A stretch of DNA of 64,000 nt from assembly GCF_037645805.1 (NCBI RefSeq), contig NZ_JBBEXE010000005.1, positions 124,001 to 188,000 on the forward strand, written 5' to 3'. Shown in pieces: positions 1 to 7,937 of this stretch; positions within the stretch are counted from its first letter, which is position 1; every line of letters begins with the position of its first letter. The notes under the pieces were generated by a model, which was not told where the DNA came from, ran no database searches, and was given only the letters and a program-made list of their open reading frames with translations. Source of the DNA: Leptobacterium_A meishanense (lineage in GTDB: Bacteria > Bacteroidota > Bacteroidia > Flavobacteriales > Flavobacteriaceae). The position numbers and the translations under genes are program-made.

Positions 1-1
1 T

Positions 2-487
2 GAAGTCACAGTGAATGATATGCAAACTCAGTTCGATTTTGTAAAAAGCGTAAATGAAACGGTTGACAAAGCACATAAGTCCATTAAAAAAATCCGAAAA
101 ATCAATGAACAATTAGGTGCTTTCGAAAAACAATATACTACTGATGAGTTCAAAGAAAATGAACAAGTAAAAACCTTAGTAGAAAAAGCCAAAGCCCTGA
201 AAAAACAATTTACAGAAATTGAAGAAGCACTTTATCAAACAAAAAACAGGAGTAATCAAGACCCTTTAAATTTCCCTATTAAATTAACCAACAAATTAGC
301 ACATTTAAATAGTTTGGTAACCATTGATGATTTTCCCCCTACGGCTCAGGACATTGCTGTAAAAAATGAAATTACTGGACAAATTAAGGAGCAACTGGAA
401 GCATTTGACAAATTAATTTCTGAAGAAATTGCTAATTTTAATAGACAATTTAATGACCTGCAATTAAGCTATTTATTTGTTGAATAG
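2..487 (+). CDS. C-terminal end of a secreted sortilin/VPS10-like BNR-repeat protein (5' truncated by window edge)
   Basis: The reading frame is open from base 2, so this is the tail of a longer gene whose start lies outside the window. The visible 161 residues are charged and helical (KAHKSIKKIRKIN, EKAKALKKQF) and resemble the helical C-terminal extension that follows the BNR/sortilin propeller in many large secreted flavobacterial 'glycosyl hydrolase'-annotated proteins. That assignment is by resemblance of the tail only; no propeller repeat is visible here. The second sortilin-like protein of this window (minus strand, near 25-27.8 kb) lacks this tail. A different secreted protein with a coiled-coil end cannot be excluded. 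Confidence 0.5.
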   Translation, partial: EVTVNDMQTQFDFVKSVNETVDKAHKSIKKIRKINEQLGAFEKQYTTDEFKENEQVKTLVEKAKALKKQFTEIEEALYQTKNRSNQDPLNFPIKLTNKLAHLNSLVTIDDFPPTAQDIAVKNEITGQIKEQLEAFDKLISEEIANFNRQFNDLQLSYLFVE

Positions 488-500
488 AAAGGTAAATATC

Positions 501-522
501 AGGTTGAGCAAAGTCGAAACCT
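501..522. repeat. 22-base palindromic intergenic repeat core
   Basis: AGGTTGAGCAAAGTCGAAACCT: the outer five bases AGGTT and AACCT pair around a TTGAGCnnAGTCGAA core. The same 22-base design, with different but again complementary flanks, lies at 32219-32240 inside a larger repeat element. Confidence 0.6.
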
Positions 523-562
523 ATTCTTTAATATTTAAAAAACCTAAAATCAGGCACCAACA

Positions 563-1114
563 ATGTCCGAATATTATAACTACATAAAAGCCTTGCACCT
601 CATTTTTGTAATCACATGGTTTGCAGGGCTTTTTTATATGCCCCGCTTATTTGTTTATCAGATAGAAGCCTTTCATAAACCCTCTCCAGAGAAAGAAATT
701 TTAGGAAAGCAATTGAAGTTAATGGCCAAACGCTTATGGCACATTATTACTTGGCCATCTGCTATCCTGGCTATCATTTTTGCGCTCTGGCTGCTTATTT
801 TAATCCCCGAATGGCTACAACAAGGGTGGATGCAAGTAAAATTAGGGTTTGTGATAATTCTTATCATCTACCATCTTAAAACACATCAACTATACAAACA
901 ATTACAAAATGATGTCGTGAAGTACTCTTCTAATTTTATGCGTATATGGAATGAAGGAGCCACTATTATTTTGTTTGCTGTTATATTTCTTGTCGTACTC
1001 AAAAACAGTATCAACTGGATATTTGGTGTTGTTGGGGTTTTTTCACTAGCTATATTACTAATGCTAGGCATCAAATTATACAAACGTATCCGAGACAAAA
1101 ATCCGGATGCTTAA
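563..1114 (+). CDS. hemJ: HemJ-type protoporphyrinogen IX oxidase (CopD-like/UPF0093 membrane protein)
   Basis: HemJ oxidises protoporphyrinogen IX to protoporphyrin IX in haem synthesis and is an inner-membrane protein. The 183 residues contain about four to five hydrophobic segments (roughly 8-28, 60-82, 90-105, 130-148, 152-172). Family features are visible: His12 in the first helix (KALHLIF), the WFAGLFYMPRLFVY block (residues 19-32), and Lys93 in QVKLGF; a His/Lys pair in these places is reported to be needed for haem binding and activity in the family. The gene stands alone on the plus strand between the sortilin-like tail and a histidine kinase. Length matches the family. Confidence 0.88.
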   Translation: MSEYYNYIKALHLIFVITWFAGLFYMPRLFVYQIEAFHKPSPEKEILGKQLKLMAKRLWHIITWPSAILAIIFALWLLILIPEWLQQGWMQVKLGFVIILIIYHLKTHQLYKQLQNDVVKYSSNFMRIWNEGATIILFAVIFLVVLKNSINWIFGVVGVFSLAILLMLGIKLYKRIRDKNPDA

Positions 1115-1177
1115 GCCTTTTATTAGCTATATTGTGGCGTGATTATTGCTTATCTTTAACCGATAAAACAACGCTTT

Positions 1178-2656
1178 GTGGATAAAAAATTATCACTTCG
1201 TTCTCGCATCTTCTTTTCCATGATTTTATTGGTAGTGGTTGCTTCCATCTTAATAGCAGGTGTCACTATTTACCAATATAGGGAGCAGTCCAAAGACTAT
1301 CATAAAAATCGGTTAGAACGTAAAGAGGAGCAGATAAGGGCAAGTATTGATTATGTGTTACAGCGCACTACCTATCCGGTAGAAACACAGTACCTACACC
1401 TTATTTTTAAAGATGAAATCTACCAAATAGCCAACGTACAAAATGTTAACTTTAATTTATATAGCCTAAATGGCGACCTCATAAAAAGTTCCTTACCTCA
1501 ACTTGAAAATGATTCTATTGCCAGGTGTCTAAAACCTGAGATTTTGAACCAATTAGATGTAAGCCCTGATAGGCATTACGTTGAGAAAAAAGTTACTGCT
1601 GGCGAACGCTTTCAGTCTTCTTATTCTTTTATAACAGATGGTAAATTTAAACCTGTCGGCATACTGAACCTCCCTTATTTTGAAGACGATTCTTTTAATA
1701 CCATGGAGTTACGCGAATTTTTGGTTCGGCTAGGAGTTGTATACCTCTTTATGCTCGGTATTGCTATTGTTTTAGCCTACATTACTTCTAAATATATTAC
1801 CCGGTCCTTAAAAACTGTTTCTGATAAACTCGATCAAACACGGCTTAGCGAACGCAATGAAAAAATAATAGTGCCTTCAGCCACTCAAGAGATCAAAAGT
1901 CTTATTGATGCTTACAATGCCATGATCGACGAGTTAGAGGAAAGTGCTGTAAAACTAGCAAGAAGCGAACGCGAACAAGCATGGCGAGAAATGGCAAAAC
2001 AAGTAGCCCATGAAATTAAAAACCCCCTAACTCCTATGCGGTTAAATGTGCAAAATTTTCAACGTAAATTTGACCCGAAAGACCCGGATATTGAGAAAAA
2101 AATGACTGATTATTCCAAAACGCTCATTCAGCAAATTGACACATTAAGCAATATTGCCTCTGCTTTTTCAAACTTTGCCAATATGCCGGCACAGCAAAAT
2201 GAAACGCTTAATGTAGTAAAAATTGTAAAACTTGCCTTGGATATTTTTAATGAAGACTACATTCAATTTGTGGCCGAAGAAAAAGAAATTATTGCTAAAT
2301 TAGACCGAACACAACTGATTCGCGTGATCACTAACTTAGTTAAAAATGCCATTCAGGCCATCCCTGAAGATAAAACACCAAAAATAGTTGTCTCTGTTCA
2401 TTCAGAAGGTAACAAAGTAAAGATCACTGTTGCAGATAATGGAAGTGGTGTTAGTGAAGAAAATAAAGATAAAGTATTTGAGCCTAAATTTACTACTAAA
2501 ACCAGTGGAATGGGGCTTGGGCTCGGCATGGTAAAAAATATTGTGGAAACCTATCACGGAACTATTAATTTTACATCCCAATCAGGCAAAGGAACTGTTT
2601 TTACGGTTACCTTCCCTAAAGAAAAAGAAAAACTATGGAATACCAAAACATTTTAA
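1178..2656 (+). CDS. NtrY-like sensor histidine kinase
   Basis: Membrane sensor kinase of 492 residues beginning at GTG. Order: membrane helix 1 (residues 11-31), an extracytoplasmic sensor region (32-183), helix 2 (184-203), HAMP (about 204-257), dimerisation/phosphoacceptor domain with His278 in VAHEIKNPL, then an HATPase_c domain with the N box (Asn386/Asn390), DNGSG (420-424) and GMGLGLG (about 444-450). The EIKNPLTPMRLNVQ sequence after the histidine is typical of NtrY-type kinases. No response regulator is adjacent, so the partner is unknown. The last 22 bases overlap the start of the enoyl-CoA hydratase gene, which suggests coupled translation. Confidence 0.9.
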   Translation: MDKKLSLRSRIFFSMILLVVVASILIAGVTIYQYREQSKDYHKNRLERKEEQIRASIDYVLQRTTYPVETQYLHLIFKDEIYQIANVQNVNFNLYSLNGDLIKSSLPQLENDSIARCLKPEILNQLDVSPDRHYVEKKVTAGERFQSSYSFITDGKFKPVGILNLPYFEDDSFNTMELREFLVRLGVVYLFMLGIAIVLAYITSKYITRSLKTVSDKLDQTRLSERNEKIIVPSATQEIKSLIDAYNAMIDELEESAVKLARSEREQAWREMAKQVAHEIKNPLTPMRLNVQNFQRKFDPKDPDIEKKMTDYSKTLIQQIDTLSNIASAFSNFANMPAQQNETLNVVKIVKLALDIFNEDYIQFVAEEKEIIAKLDRTQLIRVITNLVKNAIQAIPEDKTPKIVVSVHSEGNKVKITVADNGSGVSEENKDKVFEPKFTTKTSGMGLGLGMVKNIVETYHGTINFTSQSGKGTVFTVTFPKEKEKLWNTKTF

Positions 2657-3417
2657 TCAATACAGAAAATAACACTGCCGTTATTACCATCAATCGGCCA
2701 AGCAAATTAAATGCTTTAAATATTGAAACCATTAAAGAGCTGAACCATGCTTTTACAACCCTAGAGAATGTTACAGAGATAAAAGCTATCATTCTTACCG
2801 GAAGCGGTGAAAAAGCTTTTGTAGCTGGGGCCGATATTTCCGAATTTGCTCATTTTTCAGAAGCTGAAGGAGAACAGCTTGCTGCCAAGGGACAAGAGCA
2901 GTTATTTGACTTCATCGAAAACCTCGCTACTCCGGTTATTGCAGCTATTAACGGTTTTGCGCTTGGCGGTGGCCTCGAATTGGCCATGGCTTGTCATTTT
3001 AGAGTAGCTAGTGATAATGCCCGGATGGGGTTGCCCGAAGTCTCTCTAGGGGTTATCCCCGGATATGGAGGTACACAACGGCTTCCACAATTGGTAGGTA
3101 AAGGCCGTGCTATGGAAATGATTATGACCGCTGGTATGATCGATACCGAGAAAGCATTATTGTATGGACTCATCAATCATATGGTGGCCCAAGAAGAACT
3201 GATCCCTTTCTGTAAAAAACTAGCCGGAAAAATTGCCAACAATTCCCCTGTCGCCATTGCCAAAGCTATAGAAGCTGTAAATGCAGGATTTAAAACAGGA
3301 ATTAATGGCTACCACGCCGAAATACAAGCTTTTGGCGAGTGCTTTGGGACGAACGATTTTATAGAAGGGACGACCGCTTTTTTAGAAAAACGGAAAGCAG
3401 AATTTCCGGGTAAATAA
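2635..3417 (+). CDS. enoyl-CoA hydratase/isomerase family protein
   Basis: Crotonase-fold enzyme of 260 residues, likely hydrating trans-2-enoyl-CoA in fatty-acid or amino-acid breakdown. The oxyanion-hole segments AFVAGADISEF (61-71) and ALGGGLE (109-115) and both catalytic glutamates are present: Glu115 in GGGLE and Glu135 in GLPE, 20 residues apart as in rat mitochondrial hydratase (Glu144/Glu164). The downstream IPGYGGTQRL block is also canonical. It starts inside the kinase gene (22-base overlap, different frame). Both Glu residues argue for a true hydratase rather than an isomerase, but the substrate chain length cannot be read from sequence. Confidence 0.92.
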   Translation: MEYQNILINTENNTAVITINRPSKLNALNIETIKELNHAFTTLENVTEIKAIILTGSGEKAFVAGADISEFAHFSEAEGEQLAAKGQEQLFDFIENLATPVIAAINGFALGGGLELAMACHFRVASDNARMGLPEVSLGVIPGYGGTQRLPQLVGKGRAMEMIMTAGMIDTEKALLYGLINHMVAQEELIPFCKKLAGKIANNSPVAIAKAIEAVNAGFKTGINGYHAEIQAFGECFGTNDFIEGTTAFLEKRKAEFPGK

Positions 3418-3518
3418 AGGTCTTAGAAAACAATTCCCATAGTTGCAGTAAACATCCAAACCAAAATTCTTTTGTTCTTTTATTTCCAAGTTACCTTTAG
3501 TGTTGCAAAATAAAAGTT

Positions 3519-4592
3519 ATGGAGAAAAACACTATCCTTAAAGGAAGGGGTGCGCAACAAAACATACACAATAGGTTCAGTGCATTAAAACATGAAATGC
3601 GAGATGATTTTTTAGAATTCTGCCGTTTAGAAGGAGAGCTGGCAGATGATAATAAAACACAATATATTGATGTTTTCCCAAAAACTATTGTAAACAAAGT
3701 AGACAGTCCCGATATTGGTATGTTATACTCTATGAATACTTATTAAGGGTGCGAACATGGTTGCATTTATTGTTACGCCCGAAACAGTCATGAATACTGG
3801 GGGTATAGTGCCGGTCTCGATTTTGAACGCCGGATTTTAGTGAAAAAAAGTGCGGCAAATTTATTGGAAGAAAAACTAAAAAGCCCCCATTGGAAAGCAC
3901 ACCCTATTGTACTCTCCGGGAATACCGACTGTTATCAACCTGCAGAAAAAAAATTTGGCATTACCCGAAAATGCTTAGCAGTTTTCTTAAAATACCGACA
4001 TCCGGTAGCTATCATCACAAAGAATGCATTAATCATCCGTGACCTGGATATTTTAAAAGCACTTGCTAAAGATAACCTCATCGCTGTAAACATTTCTATC
4101 ACCTCTTTGTCTGAAGACACCCGTCAAATTTTAGAACCTCGAACAACTACGATCAAAAAGCGTTTTGAAACGGTAAAAATACTCTCTGAAAATGGAATTC
4201 CGGTCAATGTAATGATTGCCCCTGTGATACCTGCTATCAATAGTCATGAAATTGTTCCATTAGCTAAGAAAGCTGCCGAAATGGGAGCGGTCTCTATTGC
4301 CTTCACTTTGGTAAGACTCAACGGAGCCATTGGGCAATTGTTCAAGGATTGGATTAAAAAGACAATGCCTGACAAGTCGGATAAAGTATTGCACCAGATA
4401 GAAAGTTGCCATGGTGGCACTTTAAATGATAGTAGGTTTGGCATGCGAAACCGTGGAGAAGGAAAAATTGCCGAACAAATACAACATCTGTTCTCTCTGT
4501 CCCGGCAGCGTTATTTTAAAAACAAGGGAATGCCCAAACTCAATATTTCTTTACACGAAAACTATAAAACCAGGCAACTAAAAATGTTCTAA
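3519..4592 (+). pseudogene. PA0069/SplB-like radical SAM protein interrupted by one in-frame TAA
   Basis: One continuous frame from ATG 3519 to the stop at 4590-4592 encodes a radical SAM protein of the SplB-like PA0069 family, except for a TAA at 3744-3746 (codon 76). Upstream residues end ...LYSMNTY; downstream the frame resumes with GCEHGCIYCYAR, i.e. the iron-sulfur motif C78-x3-C82-x2-C85, then HEYWGYSAGLDFERR. Relatives have a residue such as Gln or Arg where the stop is, so CAA to TAA is a simple explanation. Apart from that stop there is no frameshift and both halves look well conserved, so the lesion is recent, a sequencing error, or is read through. The 75-residue first half alone has no cluster; a restart after the stop would lose the cysteines unless it began before 3750. 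Confidence 0.85.
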
Positions 4593-4620
4593 CAAGCAGG
4601 TTTCTTTTTAGTGTTCTTAT

Positions 4621-5352
4621 TTAATGTATATCGTTAACTATTGTTTTCTCTACATAAGCAATCAATTTATCTACTTCCATGCTGCTTGCCTTTATAGGGG
4701 TATGTACTTTATGTATTATATGATTCCCTATCCCTAACGGAAATTTTCCATACTGCAATAATTTCCAGGAATTGTTAATAGTCAAAGGTACTATATAAGC
4801 ATCCGGGATATGTTCTATGAGCAATCTAAGACCAGTCGTTGAAAACTTCTTAGGTTTTCCGTCCCTACTACGGGTACCTTCCGGAAAAATAACAGCTGCC
4901 CTTTTATGTTTATTAATGCTTTTCGCAAATTTAATAAGTGCCGGAATTGATTGTTTTGGGTCTTTTCTATTGATTAACGCAGCCCCTCCATGCCGCAAAT
5001 TGTAGGATACACTGGGAATTCCTTTGCCAAGTTCTATTTTACTAATGAATTTAGGGTGATGTTTCCGCATGTACCAAATGATAGGAGGGATATCGTTCAT
5101 GCTCTGATGGTTAGAAACAATAATTAATGGATGTTCCTTAGGAAGGGCATGTATATTATGAAATTTATATCGTGTCCCTAAAATATGCGTACATCGAATA
5201 AGAAATAAGTTGAGAATATTCACACTTTTTTCATGGGTTACCGATCCAAAAAGATTAAAACACACCCATTGTATCGGATGAAAAATGACCAGAATACTTC
5301 CAAAAAAGAAAAAATATAGAGCAGATAATGGATAGGCTAGCAGCTTTCTCAT
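4621..5352 (-). CDS. plsC: 1-acyl-sn-glycerol-3-phosphate acyltransferase (PlsC family)
   Basis: Membrane-associated acyltransferase making phosphatidic acid from lysophosphatidic acid. In 243 residues it shows an N-terminal hydrophobic stretch (about 8-35), the catalytic NHxxxxD box as N81-H82-Q83-S84-M85-N86-D87, and the substrate-binding FPEGTRS box (156-162). The gene converges with the broken radical SAM gene and lies just downstream of the bacilliredoxin gene, from which it is separated by a strong hairpin terminator ending about 15 bases before its ATG; it must therefore rely on its own promoter near or inside that hairpin or on read-through. Paralogues acting on other lysolipids cannot be excluded. 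Confidence 0.87.
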   Translation of the reverse strand: MRKLLAYPLSALYFFFFGSILVIFHPIQWVCFNLFGSVTHEKSVNILNLFLIRCTHILGTRYKFHNIHALPKEHPLIIVSNHQSMNDIPPIIWYMRKHHPKFISKIELGKGIPSVSYNLRHGGAALINRKDPKQSIPALIKFAKSINKHKRAAVIFPEGTRSRDGKPKKFSTTGLRLLIEHIPDAYIVPLTINNSWKLLQYGKFPLGIGNHIIHKVHTPIKASSMEVDKLIAYVEKTIVNDIH

Positions 5353-5366
5353 CTTTCAAAAATAAA

Positions 5367-5391
5367 AAAGACTGCCTTAAAAGCAGTCTTT
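5367..5391 (-). terminator. intrinsic terminator after the bacilliredoxin gene
   Basis: AAAGACTGC (5367-5375) pairs perfectly with GCAGTCTTT (5383-5391) around a 7-base loop; read on the minus strand it is followed by a T-rich run. It lies 20 bases past the bacilliredoxin stop and 15 bases before the plsC start. Confidence 0.85.
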
Positions 5392-5410
5392 ACGCAAACT
5401 TTTTCAATCC

Positions 5411-5821
5411 CTAACAAAACTCATTATAGGCTTCTATAAGATTATCCGCTATTATTTCTGCAGGGCGTCCTTCAATATGATGGCGTTCCAGCATATGAAC
5501 CAATTCCCCGTCTTTAAAAAGTGCAATACTTGGTGATGATGGCGGAAAAGGGGCCATGTGAGAGCGAGCCTCCTCAGTAGCCTCTCTATCAACCCCTGCA
5601 AAAACAGTTGTAAGGTTTTCAGGGGTTTTAGCATTTTGTAACGACAATCGTACTGCCGGACGGGCATTTGCTGCAGCACATCCACAAACGGAGTTTACCA
5701 CAACGAGCGTAGTGCCTTTTTCAGTCATTGCAGCAGTTACATCTTCAACAGTATGCAATTCCTTAAACCCTACTGCTGTTAAGTCTTCTCGCATTGGTTT
5801 TACTAATTCTGGTGGATACAT
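5411..5821 (-). CDS. BrxA/BrxB-family bacilliredoxin
   Basis: Small thioredoxin-fold protein of 136 residues with the CGC motif (Cys46-Gly47-Cys48) typical of the bacilliredoxin YphP/YqiW family. In Firmicutes these proteins remove bacillithiol from S-thiolated proteins; flavobacteria often carry the family too, so a low-molecular-weight thiol (bacillithiol or similar) redox role is likely but not shown here. A further Cys is the last residue (YNEFC). The start MYPPELVKPMRE is the family's usual N terminus. Monocistronic, closed by the hairpin terminator just downstream. Confidence 0.9.
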   Translation of the reverse strand: MYPPELVKPMREDLTAVGFKELHTVEDVTAAMTEKGTTLVVVNSVCGCAAANARPAVRLSLQNAKTPENLTTVFAGVDREATEEARSHMAPFPPSSPSIALFKDGELVHMLERHHIEGRPAEIIADNLIEAYNEFC

Positions 5822-6178
5822 ATTTTGCTTTTTGTTGTTTAATTAAAGGAAAGCAAAGATACGGAATTTGTACAAGGAGTTGATGGGTCCGAAACAGAAG
5901 TATAAGTTTTTGGTGAATGTTTTGGGCAAAAGGTTTTAAAAAAGATACAACAACCTTTTTTAGAGAAACGAAAAAAGGAGTTTCCGAGAGAGTGAAGAAA
6001 TATAACATGTACTAAAAAATATTTCTCAAAAATTAGTAATACTCAAGTCACTTGTGAAAACTATATTTATTTTAATATTATTATTTGTATCTAATCTTAT
6101 AATTCCTAAGGGGATCAAAAAATCAAGGCTGAATACAAGCTCCCAGATAATAAAAAAGTTTAGAGACCAACAGGTAAT
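5822..6178. other. intergenic stretch with a possible decayed small reading frame
   Basis: No convincing full gene. From GTG 6054 to TAA 6180-6182 a 42-codon frame begins like a signal peptide (VKTIFILILLFVSN). A second frame just after a run of six A at about 6117 reads KAEYKLPDNKKV then stops, which looks more protein-like than the first frame's tail. This may be the remains of a small secreted protein with a frameshift, or chance. Confidence 0.3.
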
Positions 6179-7891
6179 TTAATCCTTTAATAGCTTTGAA
6201 CTATTTGATTCATTGATGAAAATGATAATATCAAAGTCATCAGTAATTGAGGTTTCAAAAAACTCATTATCCAATTTTGATGCTCCAACAACTCGGAAAT
6301 CTAATGTATTGAAAAGCCATTTATTTTCTCTTTCAGGATGTATATTTCTCATATCAAGTAAAAATATAGGCTCTTTAATAGATTTAAAAAAATATTCATA
6401 GGTTCCTGGATATGATTCTTTAGCTGGATATGCTTTTAGCCCTTCTTTTCCTTTTGCTGTATAAACCCCTTTATGAAAGGCAAAGCCTATCGATAAATAA
6501 TCCTTTCCATATTTTTCTGATAAATAACCTCCCATTACGTTTCGGGACTTCTTAATATGCCCATTATGTCCCCAAATTATAAATTTTGATTGGGGGTTAT
6601 TTTCAATAATCCAGGACATATTATCTGCCATATATAAATCTCTCTTTCTGCCGGATGATTTATCAATAGCTTGGTTGATTATTTTAATGTTCTGAATACC
6701 CCAATTTTTCTTTTTGGGATTTGTAATATTTTCAGATATCCAATTTTTTATGTGGTTGAGTTTTTCATCAAAAGTATCTTTCGGTACCAATTTATTAGCC
6801 TTCGAAGTAGCTAGTTCAGACTCAAGAGATTCCAAAATTTTCAATTCCTCTTTATCAACAATCTTTTTTAATTCATTGATGGCCCCCTGATAATATTGCA
6901 TATCAAAACCAGTAAACAATATTTTTTCTTCATGGTCAAGATTATACTCATTCATCCAATTTACCATATCCAATGTTTCCTGGGTATTCCATGTCCAAAA
7001 GTACATTCCTTTAATTAACTCTTTAGGTTTTCCTTGGTTTTGTACAATATAATTGTTTAACATATATGATTCGGGCATATTCGCTTCAATTGAAAATATA
7101 TCAAACCCCATATGTTCTTTTAAATATTTAATGATTCTGTGCTTCATCTTAAAAATTTCTTTCGAACCATGGCTTGCTTCTCCCAAGGCAACTATCTTAG
7201 AGTTTTTAACTATATCATTTAAAAAATAAAGATCATTGTCTTTGATGCTGTTGGGGTCAACAGTTTTTATAGGGATAATGTTTTTGCTAAGCCATTTGAG
7301 CTCATCATTATTTGGGAGTTTAATTTCAGGGATTTTTTCCTGATACAGAATATTATCAATGCTTATTTCAAAAGTATCAAACCATGCACTTCCTTCTCCT
7401 GAAAAAATTCCACCAAAAAAAATGCCTTTAGCTTCAAGAGGGATATCCATCAAAATAGAAACTTCTTTCCAATCAGAGGTTCCTTTTATACCTCTGTCAT
7501 ACATATTGTCAAAACTAAGTAGCTTATTATTCCCATCTACTCTTAACCATAAACCTGCGTATCCATTTATAACGTTCTCTGTTTTGATCTTGCCCTTGAA
7601 GGCGACTGTTTTTCCTCGCATTAATTCTACCGGAAATGAAGAAGTGGAAATACCAACTGATTTATTTAGTTGTTCAGCATTTACCATTTTTAAACTGTAT
7701 TTTCCACTGTTCTTTATGATTGAATCTAATTTTATTTCATATCCTGCACCTCTTACAAACCATTTCTTCGGTAAATCAGTTTGAGGGATTTTTGTTTCAA
7801 AATCAAGATTAAAATATTTCTGAGAATAGATGTTTAAGTTTATTGTAGATATAAATAAAAAAGAAAATACTCTTACGGTTAATAGATTCAT
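6179..7891 (-). CDS. secreted erythromycin-esterase-family protein with N-terminal beta domain
   Basis: A 570-residue protein with a signal peptide (about 1-23, ending ...IYSQ). Residues 25-185 form an N-terminal domain (NLDFE, GYAGLWLRVDG, SAWFDTFEISID) like the carbohydrate-binding or jelly-roll modules of secreted Bacteroidetes proteins. Residues about 200-565 match the erythromycin esterase family: GEASHGS (237-243), IEANMPES (from 268), FWTWNTQE (298-305) and a later WGHNGH. The clinical EreA/EreB enzymes hydrolyse the macrolactone ring and are cytoplasmic, so the export signal and extra domain suggest a different, extracellular or periplasmic ester or amide substrate. Resistance should not be assumed. 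It lies next to a TPR-protein gene in the same direction. Confidence 0.82.
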   Translation of the reverse strand: MNLLTVRVFSFLFISTINLNIYSQKYFNLDFETKIPQTDLPKKWFVRGAGYEIKLDSIIKNSGKYSLKMVNAEQLNKSVGISTSSFPVELMRGKTVAFKGKIKTENVINGYAGLWLRVDGNNKLLSFDNMYDRGIKGTSDWKEVSILMDIPLEAKGIFFGGIFSGEGSAWFDTFEISIDNILYQEKIPEIKLPNNDELKWLSKNIIPIKTVDPNSIKDNDLYFLNDIVKNSKIVALGEASHGSKEIFKMKHRIIKYLKEHMGFDIFSIEANMPESYMLNNYIVQNQGKPKELIKGMYFWTWNTQETLDMVNWMNEYNLDHEEKILFTGFDMQYYQGAINELKKIVDKEELKILESLESELATSKANKLVPKDTFDEKLNHIKNWISENITNPKKKNWGIQNIKIINQAIDKSSGRKRDLYMADNMSWIIENNPQSKFIIWGHNGHIKKSRNVMGGYLSEKYGKDYLSIGFAFHKGVYTAKGKEGLKAYPAKESYPGTYEYFFKSIKEPIFLLDMRNIHPERENKWLFNTLDFRVVGASKLDNEFFETSITDDFDIIIFINESNSSKLLKD

Positions 7892-7937
7892 ATATTTTTC
7901 TTTATTGTGAATGTATTATAGGTTTTATAGGTTGTCT

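Noticed and set aside
3744..3746. Selenocysteine or pyrrolysine insertion at the radical SAM stop
   Set aside because: Selenocysteine uses TGA and pyrrolysine TAG; this codon is TAA, so neither known recoding applies.
5763..6008. 81-codon open frame on the minus strand before the bacilliredoxin gene
   Set aside because: It overlaps the real start of the bacilliredoxin gene in another frame, has no family resemblance, and most of its length is in an A/T-rich leader.
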